Of a DNA stretch of 64,000 nucleotides, positions 7,897 to 16,639 are shown piece by piece. How positions within the stretch are numbered: position 1 is the stretch's first letter; each line of letters begins with the position of its first letter. A program made the translations under genes and the position numbers. The notes under the pieces were generated by a model that saw only the letters and a list, made by a program, of their open reading frames with translations, searched no databases and was not told the DNA's origin. The stretch comes from JAXGOI01 sp040767605 (lineage in GTDB: Bacteria > Bacillota > Dehalobacteriia > UBA4068): NCBI GenBank assembly GCA_040767605.1, contig JAXGOI010000001.1:434001-498000 (forward strand), written 5' to 3'.

Positions 7897-8742
7897 TTAC
7901 CGTTTTTTATTTTTATTCTGCTTTTTTTTCGGCGTGCTGCGGCGCTTTTGGCCTTTTTGGGCCGCGGCTTTATTCCCTTTAGAGCTTAAAAAAACCCCCG
8001 GCGCCTTACGCAAATAAAATAATAGCCCCAGGCCTAAAATTACACCTAAAACCGATACCAGCTGGGCCACCCGAAAACTCCCCAGCATAAGGCTATCGGT
8101 ACGCAAGGCCTCAATAAAAAAGCGCCCCAGAGAATATAAAATCAAATACCAGGCCAAACCCGAGCCCCCTTTATAGGGGCGGGTTTTTGAGGGTTTATTT
8201 ATAAGTTTATATAAAAATATGAATAAGCCAAAATCCCAAAGGGATTCATATAAAAATGTGGGGTGGCGGTAAACGCCGTTAATTAATATACCCCAGGGGA
8301 GGTCGGTTTCATAGCCATAGGCCTCTTTATTAAAATAATTGCCCCAGCGCCCCAGGGATTGCCCCAAGGCCACAAAGGGGATAAAAATATCCGCCCAGGG
8401 TAAAAATTTAAGCTTTTTACGGCGCATATAAAGAAAGGCTGCAATTACGGCCAAAATAAAACCACCGTGAAAAGCCAGGCCGCCTTCCCAAATCTTAATT
8501 ATTTCTCCGGGGTTTTGGCCATAATAAGACCATTCCATTAAAATATAATAAAGGCGGGCGCCTATAATGGCGGCAGGTAAAATTAACAAAGAAAGATTAA
8601 AAACTTCCTCCGGATTATAGCCCCTTTTTTTTGCCTGAAGAGAAGCAAGATATATACCCAAAGCCAGGGAAAGGCTGATTAAAATACCATACCAGCGCAG
8701 GGTTAAACCGCCAATTTGAAACGCTATGCTTGTATCCGGCAT
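7897..8742 (-). CDS. lgt: Prolipoprotein diacylglyceryl transferase
   Basis: 281 aa integral membrane enzyme that attaches diacylglycerol from phosphatidylglycerol to the lipobox cysteine of prelipoproteins. About seven hydrophobic segments are visible. The Lgt signature GRWGNYFNKEAYG lies near residues 130-143, after AFHGGFI, and a second conserved LRTDSLM motif is near 215. The C-terminus (last 25 residues) is a very basic Lys/Arg-rich tail beyond the usual end. AAGGAG precedes the ATG. It is relevant to lipoproteins in this window: the TAXI binding protein and ApbE both have lipobox-like signals. Confidence 0.95.
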   Translation of the reverse strand: MPDTSIAFQIGGLTLRWYGILISLSLALGIYLASLQAKKRGYNPEEVFNLSLLILPAAIIGARLYYILMEWSYYGQNPGEIIKIWEGGLAFHGGFILAVIAAFLYMRRKKLKFLPWADIFIPFVALGQSLGRWGNYFNKEAYGYETDLPWGILINGVYRHPTFLYESLWDFGLFIFLYKLINKPSKTRPYKGGSGLAWYLILYSLGRFFIEALRTDSLMLGSFRVAQLVSVLGVILGLGLLFYLRKAPGVFLSSKGNKAAAQKGQKRRSTPKKKQNKNKKR

Positions 8743-8918
8743 AAATTCTCCTTAAAAACAATTTATCGGCAAACAGCCCAAAAAACGGCAGGAATATTTA
8801 AACGCCGTCCCCCCATATTATAGCATTATATATGTTCAACTTAAAGCTTTAAACTAAAAATAGGCTGCCCTACTCCCCCTCAGCAAGCTTATGCTATGGA
8901 AATTTTTTAAAATTGTGT

Positions 8919-8924
8919 TATAAT
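8919..8924 (+). promoter_or_regulatory. Extended -10 promoter of the two-gene acyltransferase operon
   Basis: TATAAT at 8919-8924 is preceded by TGT, giving an extended -10 element; no good -35 is seen. It lies about 45 bases before the DUF2156 gene. Confidence 0.5.
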
Positions 8925-8970
8925 TAAGCCTGAACTTAAAGCCTTATAAACTAGACAAATTGGAGATTTT

Positions 8971-9867
8971 ATGGAATTTAGACGAATAGAAATTGAAGAT
9001 AAAGAGCTTTTTAAAGAACGCCTGGCTAATAGGGAGCATGAAAATATAAACTTTAATTTTACCGTTTTATTTTTATGGCAGGATTGGGGCCCCTATGTTT
9101 GGGCGGATTATCAGGGGGCAATTTGCCTTAAGCGTAAAGATTCGGCCTGTATGTCGGTATCCCCCCCCTTATCTCCGGATGACGATAAAATTATTAATGC
9201 CACAAAATGGCTGATGGAACTTTGCCGGGAAAAGAACAAACCCTTTGTTATGCTGGAGGTAACGGAAAGCTATTTAAATCTTTTTAATAAAGCCTTCCCG
9301 GGAAAATTTATAATTACGGAGGACAGGAACAGCGCCAATTATATTTATAAAACCAGTGATTTGGCTTTTTTAAAAGGGCGCAAATATGCCTCTAAACGGA
9401 ACCATATAAACCGCTTTTTCAGGGAAAACCCCGATTATAAACTTGTTCCGCTCACAAGGGAGCTTATCCCCGCCTGCCTTGAAGTTATGGATACCTGGTC
9501 TTCCTATAAAAATAAAAGCACCGCCAGCCTTGAGCAGGAAAAAAGGGGTATAATTACGGCTTTTGATTATTTTGGCCGCCTGGATTATACCGGGGCCTGC
9601 TTAATGGTGGGGAATAGAATTGTTGCCTTTACCCTTGGGGAGCCCATAAGCAAAAGCACGGTGGGGATTATTATTGAAAAGGCCGATTACAATTATCATG
9701 GGGCTTTTGCCGCTATAAACAGCCTGTTTTTAAAAGAATACTGGCTTAAATACCCTTATGTAAACAGGGATGAGGATTTAGGCGATGAAGGAATGCGCAT
9801 GGCTAAAACCAGCTATCACCCCTGTAAACTGAATATGAAATATACTTTACGCCTTAAGGAGGGTTAA
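8971..9867 (+). CDS. DUF2156 (phosphatidylglycerol lysyltransferase C-domain-like) protein
   Basis: 298 aa soluble protein with two GNAT-like folds, recognised by MEFRRIEIEDKELFKERL, NINFNFTVLFLWQDW, the basic KGRKYASKRNHINRF near residue 133, and YPYVNRDEDLGDEGMRMAK near 268. The family is related to the catalytic half of MprF, which moves aminoacyl groups from tRNA, but stand-alone members lack the membrane flippase part and mostly have no known substrate. It is co-transcribed with the next gene (2-base gap). No transmembrane part is encoded nearby, so a lipid-modifying role is uncertain. Confidence 0.82.
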   Translation: MEFRRIEIEDKELFKERLANREHENINFNFTVLFLWQDWGPYVWADYQGAICLKRKDSACMSVSPPLSPDDDKIINATKWLMELCREKNKPFVMLEVTESYLNLFNKAFPGKFIITEDRNSANYIYKTSDLAFLKGRKYASKRNHINRFFRENPDYKLVPLTRELIPACLEVMDTWSSYKNKSTASLEQEKRGIITAFDYFGRLDYTGACLMVGNRIVAFTLGEPISKSTVGIIIEKADYNYHGAFAAINSLFLKEYWLKYPYVNRDEDLGDEGMRMAKTSYHPCKLNMKYTLRLKEG

Positions 9868-9869
9868 GA

Positions 9870-11039
9870 GTGAAATTCAGATTAGCCGCTAAAGAGGATA
9901 CCCCTGCAATAAAAGAGCTTTGGGAATATACCTTTGATGAGGGGGCTCCCTATTTTAATTGGTATTTTGAGAATGTTTACCGGGATAAATCTACCCTGTG
10001 CTGCCTGGAAGGGGAGGAAATTGTAGCGTGCCTGCAATTTGCCCCCTATGATATTATGCTCCGCAACTCCCCCATTCGGGCTAATTTTATTGTCGGCCTG
10101 ATTACGAAGGCCGGCGCCCGAGGGAAGGGCTATGGCAAAGCTCTTATGAAAGAAGCTTTAGACACTTTGGCCACAATCCACTCCCCTATTTGCCTTTTAA
10201 AGCCCCTGGCCCCCGAATTTTACCGTAAAGGCGGCTTTGAATACTGCTATAATGAATTAAAATGGCATATGCCCATGGAAAATCTCACCCCTTTGGCAAA
10301 CCCTTCCGGGCTTTGGCGGCCGGTTAAACCTGAAGTGGATATCCCCCTTTTAAATGATATTTATCTCCAAATGATGTGCGGCCAAAATGCCTATACCCTG
10401 AGGAATGAAAATAATTGGCAATATATTTTAAACGAGCTTAAAAGCGAAAACGGCCTGGCCTGGATTATGGAAGAAAACGGCCGCCCTGAGGCCTATGCCC
10501 TTTATTATTTAGATAAAGAAAAAAAGGTTTTTGAAACCAGAGAAATTGCCTATACAAGCCCCAAGGCCCAAAAAGACGCTTTTTCTTTTGTGGCGGGGCA
10601 TAAAAATCAGCTTTCTGTTTTTAGCTGGAAATCCACCCCGGCGGATATTTCTTTTTTAGAGCTTTCTCAAAATAATGCGGCCGCCTTTTCCCCCTCGGTA
10701 ATGGGGAGGCTGGTTTCCCTAACGGAGGCCTTGGCGGCTATTAGCTACCCCTTGGGGGAAAACTCGCTTATTATGGAAATTAAAGATGCCTATGCCCCCT
10801 GGAACAGCAAAAAATGGAAGCTTGAGGTTGAGGATTTAAAAGGCAGTGTCTCCCCGGCTAAAGAGGAAGAAAACCCGGAAATATCTATGGATATTTCTGC
10901 CCTTACGGCTATTGTTTTCGGCTATTTAACTCCTTGGCAGCTGGCAAAAGGCGGGCGCTTAGAAGGCTCCCCCTTGGCTATAAGCCGCTTGGAAAGATTA
11001 TTCCCCCCCTGCTTAAACTATATGGGGCAATATACTTAA
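9870..11039 (+). CDS. GNAT family N-acetyltransferase, Eis-like
   Basis: 389 aa. The N-terminal GNAT domain shows the acetyl-CoA loop motif GARGKGYGKALM near residue 85; a second GNAT-like region and a C-terminal sterol-carrier-like domain (about 285-385) follow, as in Eis. Eis relatives acetylate amines, including aminoglycosides and protein lysines; the natural substrate here is unknown. The start is GTG at 9870-9872, two bases after the upstream stop, with AAGGAGGG overlapping the end of that gene. Translational coupling with the DUF2156 gene is likely. Confidence 0.82.
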   Translation: MKFRLAAKEDTPAIKELWEYTFDEGAPYFNWYFENVYRDKSTLCCLEGEEIVACLQFAPYDIMLRNSPIRANFIVGLITKAGARGKGYGKALMKEALDTLATIHSPICLLKPLAPEFYRKGGFEYCYNELKWHMPMENLTPLANPSGLWRPVKPEVDIPLLNDIYLQMMCGQNAYTLRNENNWQYILNELKSENGLAWIMEENGRPEAYALYYLDKEKKVFETREIAYTSPKAQKDAFSFVAGHKNQLSVFSWKSTPADISFLELSQNNAAAFSPSVMGRLVSLTEALAAISYPLGENSLIMEIKDAYAPWNSKKWKLEVEDLKGSVSPAKEEENPEISMDISALTAIVFGYLTPWQLAKGGRLEGSPLAISRLERLFPPCLNYMGQYT

Positions 11040-11051
11040 ATAATACCGTTA

Positions 11052-11080
11052 AAAAACGCCCTATTAAGGGCGTTTTTATT
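11052..11080 (+). terminator. Terminator after the GNAT gene
   Basis: 11-bp stem aaaaacgccct / agggcgttttt with an atta loop (11052-11077), ending in T-rich sequence. Three copies of tttttattttaag follow (about 11073-11113). Confidence 0.85.
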
Positions 11081-11144
11081 TTAAGTTTTTATTTTAAGTT
11101 TTTATTTTAAGCTTGTAACCTAAATTTAAATTTTTGCTTTTATT

Positions 11145-11924
11145 TTAAGCCTTTAAATTTAAAATTACGGGGCAATGGTCGGAGCCTAAAATTTCCGAGA
11201 GGATTTCCGCTTTTTTTAGCCGCTCTCTTAAAGCCTTAGAGGTTAAAAAATAATCTATGCGCCAGCCGATATTTCTATTTCTGGCTCTGGTTTTCATATC
11301 CCACCAGGTATAATTTTCCGGCTCGGGATTATAAAGCCTGAAGGAATCCTCAAAGCCTGAGGCCAAAAATCTATCTATCCACTCCCTTTCCATAGGCAAA
11401 AAGCCGGAGCGGGTGGAATTCTCTTTTGGCCGGGCTAAATCTATTTCTTTATGGGCGGTATTAACATCCCCGCAAATTATAAGGGGGCGGTGAGGATTAT
11501 TCTTTTCATATTCCCGGCTGTATTCTAAAAGATATTCGCAAAAATCCATTTTATAATCCAAACGCGCCTGCCCTCCCCCCCCGTTGGGGAAATAGGCATT
11601 TAAAAGCCGGAAATTTTTAAAATCTAAAATAAGAACCCTGCCCTCTTCATCGAAACGGGGCTCACCAATGCCGTGTTCTACATTCTCCGGCTCTATTTTA
11701 GTGTAAACCGCAACGCCGCTATAACCCGGGCGCTGGGCGGAAAAGAAATAGCTTAAATAGCCTGGGATTATTCTAATCTCCGGCGGCAGCTGCTCCTGCT
11801 TGGCCTTAATTTCCTGAAGGCAGATTATATCCGGGTTAATTTGCCACATTTCTTCTACAAAGCCTTTTTTAGCCGCGGCCCGCAGTCCGTTGACATTCCA
11901 GGACAGTAATTTTATTTCCGTCAA
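11145..11924 (-). CDS. xth: Exodeoxyribonuclease III
   Basis: 259 aa class II AP endonuclease and 3'-5' exonuclease for base-excision repair. The N-terminal LLSWNVNGLRAA, metal-binding Glu in CLQEIKA, central ICGDVNTAH and C-terminal WRIDYFL and GSDHCPV give the complete active-site series. The start is TTG at 11922-11924 with GGAGGG seven bases upstream and no competing ATG. It lies alone downstream of rmuC on the same strand, so a DNA-repair unit with rmuC is possible. Confidence 0.94.
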   Translation of the reverse strand: MTEIKLLSWNVNGLRAAAKKGFVEEMWQINPDIICLQEIKAKQEQLPPEIRIIPGYLSYFFSAQRPGYSGVAVYTKIEPENVEHGIGEPRFDEEGRVLILDFKNFRLLNAYFPNGGGGQARLDYKMDFCEYLLEYSREYEKNNPHRPLIICGDVNTAHKEIDLARPKENSTRSGFLPMEREWIDRFLASGFEDSFRLYNPEPENYTWWDMKTRARNRNIGWRIDYFLTSKALRERLKKAEILSEILGSDHCPVILNLKA

Positions 11925-12012
11925 GAAAAACCCTCCTGTAAATACTTATTTTAAAAATTATTTAATAAATTTATTACTATTTATTCTAAAATCATTCTCT
12001 TTTATTTTAATT

Positions 12013-13338
12013 TTATTCCTCATCAAAAGCTTCTTTATCCCGGCTGTTTTCATCGGATTCTTCGTCATCCCAATTAAGCAGGGGAAGAGCCTCCTCCGCC
12101 GGCAGCTCGCTGATATTTTTAAGCTTCCTGTGTATGCCTCTGGTTTTTTGAGCCGCTTTATCTATACTATTGCTGGCCTCCTGAAGCTTCTTTTGGGTTT
12201 TGCTTAAAAGCTCGCCAAATTCCCCGAAGCCGGTTTTAACTGCCGAAAGCAATTGCCAAACCTCTGCGCTGCGCTCCTTAACCGCCAAAGTGCGAAAGCC
12301 CATTTGAAGGCTGTTTAATAAGGCGGCTAAAGTTGTGGGGCCGGCTAAAACAATACGGTACTCCCTTTGGAGCTGCTCTTGCAGGCCGGGGCGGCGTATA
12401 AGCTCGGCATAAAGACCCTCCAGGGGCACAAAAATAATTGCAAAATCCGTTGTAAAGGGGGGCTGCAAATACTTTTCCCGCACATCCTTGGCAAAGGTTT
12501 TTATACGCTTTTCCAGCTCTTTGGAGGCTGTTTGTATGCCGGCAATATCTGCATTATTTTGGGCCTGAATTAAAAGCTCATAATCCTCCAGAGGAAATTT
12601 TGCATCAATGGGCAAATAAAGGGGATGCCCCTCCTCCGAACCGGGAAGGCGGATGGCATAATCCACCCTTCTTGTGGGGGCATTGGGGTTAACCGCAATA
12701 TTGCAGCCGTATTGAGAGGGGGCTAAAATTTCCTCTAAAAGGCTGCCCAGCTGAACCTCCCCCCAATTACCTCTGGTTTTAACATTTTTAAGAACCATTT
12801 TTAAATCCCCGACATTACTGGCTAAGGCTTGCATTTCTCCTAAGCCGGCATGGACCTTTTCCAGCCTCTGGCTGACCTGGCTGAAGGATTCCCCCAAACG
12901 CTTTTCTAAAGTATCATGGAGCTTTTCATCCACTGTTTTACGCATTAATTCAAGTTTATCATCATTATTTTTTTGAATTTGCTGCAGCCTTTCATCCACC
13001 GTGCGCCTTAGCTGCTCAAAACGGTTATCATTAGCCTCCCCAAGCTGTAAAAGCCTTTCATCAACGGTTTTACGCACGGCGTCAAGGCGCTCCTCATTAT
13101 TTTTGCCAAAGCTCATTATCTGCTGCATAAGGGTATTACGCAATTCATTGCTTTGAATGCCGATATCTTGCCTTAGCTGTGCCATTTCCCCCTTTAGACG
13201 GGCCTCTGCCTGGCCCAGGGCATTAATATCCTCCCGGGCGGCTATTTTACGGGCTAATTTATTAATACCCCAAAGAATTACCCCAATTATTATAAGGGCT
13301 GTAAGTATAAGGCCGATATATAAACCTGTATCCCCCAT
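12013..13338 (-). CDS. rmuC: DNA recombination protein RmuC
   Basis: 441 aa. One N-terminal membrane helix (about residues 5-25) precedes a long coiled coil (about 30-165) with a visibly repetitive section (LDAVRKTVDERLLQL, then similar blocks near residues 85, 105 and 125). The conserved RmuC nuclease-like domain follows (about 180-390, with VDYAIRLPG, LPIDAKFP, TDFAIIFVPLEGLYAE). RmuC limits inversions at short inverted repeats. The acidic C-terminus is typical. AAGGGGTG precedes the ATG. The family and length match well. Confidence 0.93.
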   Translation of the reverse strand: MGDTGLYIGLILTALIIIGVILWGINKLARKIAAREDINALGQAEARLKGEMAQLRQDIGIQSNELRNTLMQQIMSFGKNNEERLDAVRKTVDERLLQLGEANDNRFEQLRRTVDERLQQIQKNNDDKLELMRKTVDEKLHDTLEKRLGESFSQVSQRLEKVHAGLGEMQALASNVGDLKMVLKNVKTRGNWGEVQLGSLLEEILAPSQYGCNIAVNPNAPTRRVDYAIRLPGSEEGHPLYLPIDAKFPLEDYELLIQAQNNADIAGIQTASKELEKRIKTFAKDVREKYLQPPFTTDFAIIFVPLEGLYAELIRRPGLQEQLQREYRIVLAGPTTLAALLNSLQMGFRTLAVKERSAEVWQLLSAVKTGFGEFGELLSKTQKKLQEASNSIDKAAQKTRGIHRKLKNISELPAEEALPLLNWDDEESDENSRDKEAFDEE

Positions 13339-13429
13339 TATGGCACCCCTTCTCCCCCGATTCAGATCTTAGCTACCTGCTTTATTTCGCTGCCCCCGGC
13401 CTTTTACCCTGCAAAAGGCTAAAGCTTAA

Positions 13430-13454
13430 AAGCAAAAAACGGCTGAGCCGTTTT
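13430..13454 (-). terminator. Terminator of the yabE-ksgA unit
   Basis: 8-bp stem aaaacggc / gccgtttt with a tga loop (13436-13443 with 13447-13454), followed on the minus strand by TTGCTTTT. It lies 100 bases beyond the ksgA stop. Confidence 0.7.
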
Positions 13455-13459
13455 GATTA

Positions 13460-13555
13460 AAGAAATTTTGCCGGTCTTTGGTTTTTTGTTTTTTGCTATT
13501 TGCTTTTTGATCTTTGCTTTTTGGTTTTTGCACTTTGAGTTTTTGCCTAAAAAAG
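13460..13555. repeat. T-rich degenerate repeat tract
   Basis: Repeated tttttgc / ctttttg blocks (on the minus strand, gcaaaaa and caaaaag) between the end of ksgA and its terminator. It is low-complexity and resembles 2260-2335. Confidence 0.6.
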
Positions 13556-13556
13556 T

Positions 13557-14456
13557 TTATTTTAGTTTATTTGAGGCGGCATTAGCCAGGGCGGCGAATT
13601 CTTCCATACTCAGGCTTTCTCCCCTGCGGCTTTCCTCCAGGCCGCTTAAGGCAAAAAGGGCCCTCCATTCCTCTTTGGGTAGGCAAAAATCGCTGTTTGC
13701 AAGGGAATTTAACAATGTTTTGCGCCTTTTTGCCATAGCCGCGCTGATAATCTTAAAAAAGAGCTCCCTGTTTTCCAGAAAAACCGGATTTCCCTCCCGG
13801 CGGATAAGCCGCATTATAACAGATTGCACCTCCGGCGGAGGGAAAAAGCTTTGAGGGCTGATTTCCATAACTATTTCCGCCTTGGCAAAATATTTAAGGC
13901 GCAAATTTAAGGGGCTGTAATCTTTAGTGCCGGGGCCTGCCATAAGCCTTTGGGCGGCCTCCTTTTGCAGCATAAGCACCATTTCCGCCCATTTATTTTC
14001 CCCGGAGAGGAAATGCTTAATTAAAGGGGTTGTTATATAATAGGGCAAATTGCCCATAATTTTATACTCTTTATAACCATGGCTTTCGGCATAGGCGGCA
14101 AAATCAAAATTAAGGGCATCCCCTTCAATTACCTCCACATTGGCCCTGGCGCAAAATAACTCTTTAAGCCAGGCGGCAAGGGCGGAATCTATTTCCACTA
14201 AGACTAAATGCCCGGCAGCCTCGGCTAAAGGGATGCTTAAAGCCCCCAGCCCGGGGCCGATTTCAAAAACTAAATCCGTGTTTTTTACCGCCCCAAAACT
14301 TAGGGTTTGCTCTGGGATTGCCTTATTGATTAAAAAATTCTGCCCCAGGCTTTTTTTAGCCGCCAGCCCTCTTTTTTTTAAAAGGGCCCGGGTTTGGCTT
14401 ATATCCCATAAACCCGCTATATTCTGTTTTTGATTTTCTTCGCCGGTTTTACTCAA
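13557..14456 (-). CDS. rsmA: 16S rRNA dimethyladenosine transferase
   Basis: 299 aa. It dimethylates A1518 and A1519 near the 3' end of 16S rRNA during 30S maturation. KKSLGQNFLIN leads into the SAM-binding FEIGPGLGALSIPL near residue 65, catalytic GNLPYYITTPLI near 136, and SFFPPPEVQSVIMRL near 205. The start is TTG at 14454-14456 after GGGGGC. It follows yabE by 46 bases, as in Bacillus (tatD-yabE-rnmV-ksgA), but the 5S-maturation gene rnmV that normally sits between them is missing here. Confidence 0.95.
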   Translation of the reverse strand: MSKTGEENQKQNIAGLWDISQTRALLKKRGLAAKKSLGQNFLINKAIPEQTLSFGAVKNTDLVFEIGPGLGALSIPLAEAAGHLVLVEIDSALAAWLKELFCARANVEVIEGDALNFDFAAYAESHGYKEYKIMGNLPYYITTPLIKHFLSGENKWAEMVLMLQKEAAQRLMAGPGTKDYSPLNLRLKYFAKAEIVMEISPQSFFPPPEVQSVIMRLIRREGNPVFLENRELFFKIISAAMAKRRKTLLNSLANSDFCLPKEEWRALFALSGLEESRRGESLSMEEFAALANAASNKLK

Positions 14457-14502
14457 ATTGCCCCCATAAAAGAGCCGAAGCGATTGCCCCGGCTTTTTTT
14501 GT

Positions 14503-15492
14503 CTATTCTAAAATATAAATTTTAACAGTTTTTACGCCCCATTTGCGGCAGGCCTCAGAGCTGTCAAGGTAAACATCGATTTTATCTCCTTTAATGGCCC
14601 CGCCTGTATCCTCAGCCTTTGCAAAACCATAGCCTTCAACATAAACCTCACTATGAAGGGGAATTACTCTTGGGTCTACCGCAATAACACCCACCCTGGG
14701 TATTGTGCCCCCTGCGGTACGGGAATTACCCGTTTGGGTATAGGCGGTAGCTTTTACTGTTTTGGCCTCTTTAAATTTAAAGCTGCGCCCTTCCCGGCTG
14801 GCTAAAGAAATTGTGCCGTAGGCAATAATTTTTTGCTGGGGTTTTTTAACAATTACACTTTCTACAAGCTCCCGGGAGAATTCAACTCCGTCTTCATAGC
14901 TTACCATATAGGTATCTTCCCTCAGGCCGGCTTTGCCTTTACTGAGGGTTTTTGTAATACCCTGCTCCAGGCTATTATCCGCCCGGCGCTCTAAAGACGG
15001 CTCAATAGCTAATTCCTCGGATATATACTTTGTCTCTATCCTGCTTACTTTAACGGCCTCGCCCTTTTCAATTAAATGCCCTAAGGGTAGGGAAACAATA
15101 TCCTCTTCCCCCAATTTAATTCCGGAGCGGCTTATGGCCTCCTCTACCGTAAGGGGAACGCTGATAATTTGGCGGGTTATGCCGTCTGCCGTTACCTGAA
15201 CCTGAAAAGCCCTGGTAATATTAATAATTTGATTACGCCCCAAAGTGCTTTCCGCCTCGGCATCTATGGCATCGCAGGGGTATAATTCAATTTTATTCTC
15301 TTCCAAAACCTGCCCCACCGTACCGGCAAAGGTGCTTACGGTTTGAGAATTGCCGTCTATAATAATTTCCACTTGTTTTTCTAAAACAAAATAAATTATT
15401 ATTCCCAGGCAAAACAAGAGGATAATACCGCAGGCAATTAAGGAAGAGGCCAGACGATATTTTCGGTCAGCATAGGCTGACTTGCTTTCCAT
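14503..15492 (-). CDS. yabE: YabE-like G5/3D-domain cell-wall protein
   Basis: 329 aa. An N-terminal membrane anchor (about residues 15-38) is followed by ubiquitin-like DUF348 repeats (about 42-150), a G5 domain (about 150-225), and a C-terminal 3D domain (about 235-329). The 3D domain has KATAYTQTG, VIPLHSEVYVEG, EDTGGAIKGDKIDVYL, the conserved Asp series of the double-psi barrel found in lytic transglycosylases. Probable role: peptidoglycan cleavage, as in YabE and resuscitation-factor-like proteins. AGGAGG is 11 bases upstream of the ATG. Gene order matches B. subtilis. A terminator after tatD implies its own promoter. Confidence 0.92.
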   Translation of the reverse strand: MESKSAYADRKYRLASSLIACGIILLFCLGIIIYFVLEKQVEIIIDGNSQTVSTFAGTVGQVLEENKIELYPCDAIDAEAESTLGRNQIINITRAFQVQVTADGITRQIISVPLTVEEAISRSGIKLGEEDIVSLPLGHLIEKGEAVKVSRIETKYISEELAIEPSLERRADNSLEQGITKTLSKGKAGLREDTYMVSYEDGVEFSRELVESVIVKKPQQKIIAYGTISLASREGRSFKFKEAKTVKATAYTQTGNSRTAGGTIPRVGVIAVDPRVIPLHSEVYVEGYGFAKAEDTGGAIKGDKIDVYLDSSEACRKWGVKTVKIYILE

Positions 15493-15790
15493 TTTTTTAC
15501 TTACCTCCTAAAAGCGGCATGAGCTTTATACATCAATATATGCGCTGCCATACCGGAATATAGCCTATATTTTACAGCTTCTTTAAAGATTAGTCAAGCT
15601 TATGCGGTTTATAGTGGCCTTAAACTAACAATAACACTTTTTATTAAGCTAAAAAACAGGCCAAAAATAAAACGCGCGCATAATGTTGAAAGAGAGTGCA
15701 TAAAAATACATTTTGTCGAGATTCCGTGGTTAATTAAAAAACGTTTATAATATTGCTTTTTTAAAGCAGCCTTTTCTCTTATAAAACAAA
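15493..15790. other. Intergenic region upstream of yabE
   Basis: No gene is seen. It should hold the yabE promoter, but no clear -35/-10 pair stands out. A TGTCGAG at 15714-15720 is one base from a Spo0A box. There is a short alternating cgcgcgc near 15672. The remainder is AT-rich. Confidence 0.5.
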
Positions 15791-15836
15791 AAACAGTGTT
15801 TTATAATATAGGCTGCTATACTATAAACACTGTTTA
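15779..15836 (-). terminator. Terminator after tatD
   Basis: Arms aaacagtgttt (15791-15801) and aaacactgttt (15825-15835) are perfectly complementary and extend with one bulge. On the minus strand the stem is followed by TTTTGTTTTAT. The hairpin starts five bases past the tatD stop and separates metG-tatD from yabE-ksgA. Confidence 0.85.
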
Positions 15837-15840
15837 ATAT

Positions 15841-16608
15841 TTAAACCAGATTATAAATGCTTAGGGCATTTTTTGTAGTTTCCCCAGCTACTTCCTCAAA
15901 GGGAATACCCTTAAGCTGAGCAATTTTTTCGGCCACCAAAACAACCCTGGCCGGCTCATTTGTTTTACCCCTATGGGGGTGAGGAGAAAGATAAGGGGAA
16001 TCTGTTTCCACCAAGAGGCTATCCAGAGGGATATTTTTGGCAACTTCCCAAAGGTTTCTGGCATTGGTATAGGTAACAGGGCCCGCAAGAGATATCATAA
16101 ACCCCAGGCGCAGGCATTCTTTTGCCATTTCCCAGCTGCCGGAAAAGCAATGGAATATGCCCCGGTTTTCTCCCGCCTTTTCTTCTTTAACTATTTTAAG
16201 GCAATCACCATGGGCATCTCTATCATGGATAACAATGGGCTTGCCTGCTTCTTTTGCCAATGCAATCTGGCGGCGGAAGGCCTTTTTCTGGCATTCCTGA
16301 GGGGATAAATTCCGGTAATAATCCAGGCCGATTTCCCCTAAGGCCACCACCCTTTTTTCTTTTAAAAGCTCAAAAAGGCTTTCTTCCAATTTATTATCTA
16401 ATATTTTGGCATCATGGGGGTGCACCCCTACCGTGGCATAAATCTGCGGGTATTTCTCCGCCAGGCGCAGGCTCATAAGGGAAGATTTCCAATCGCAGCC
16501 GATATTAACTATTTTTTCTACCCCGGCCTGGGCTGCTCTTTTAAGTATTTCTTCTAAATCCCCATAAATTGCTTTATCATCTAAATGGGCATGGGTATCA
16601 ATCAGCAT
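15841..16608 (-). CDS. tatD: TatD family metal-dependent DNase
   Basis: 255 aa TIM-barrel hydrolase. Metal ligands are visible in the N-terminal LIDTHAHLDD, in ALGEIGLDYYR near residue 95, VIHDRDAH near 130, FHCFSGS near 155 and LVETDSPYLSP near 205. TatD proteins act as 3'-5' exonucleases or D-tyrosyl-tRNA deacylase-like hydrolases in repair and quality control. GAGGTG precedes the ATG. It lies 31 bases downstream of metG, the usual Firmicutes order, and a strong terminator follows. Confidence 0.94.
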   Translation of the reverse strand: MLIDTHAHLDDKAIYGDLEEILKRAAQAGVEKIVNIGCDWKSSLMSLRLAEKYPQIYATVGVHPHDAKILDNKLEESLFELLKEKRVVALGEIGLDYYRNLSPQECQKKAFRRQIALAKEAGKPIVIHDRDAHGDCLKIVKEEKAGENRGIFHCFSGSWEMAKECLRLGFMISLAGPVTYTNARNLWEVAKNIPLDSLLVETDSPYLSPHPHRGKTNEPARVVLVAEKIAQLKGIPFEEVAGETTKNALSIYNLV

Positions 16609-16639
16609 ATTTCACCTCTGTTTTTTGCTAAAAACTAAT

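Noticed and set aside
13453..13854. 133-codon plus-strand open frame
   Set aside because: It begins in a T-rich repeat tract and continues antisense to ksgA. The hydrophobic start is a product of the T-runs.
15714..15720. Spo0A box upstream of yabE
   Set aside because: TGTCGAG differs from TGTCGAA by one base and stands alone. Such a 7-base match is expected by chance.
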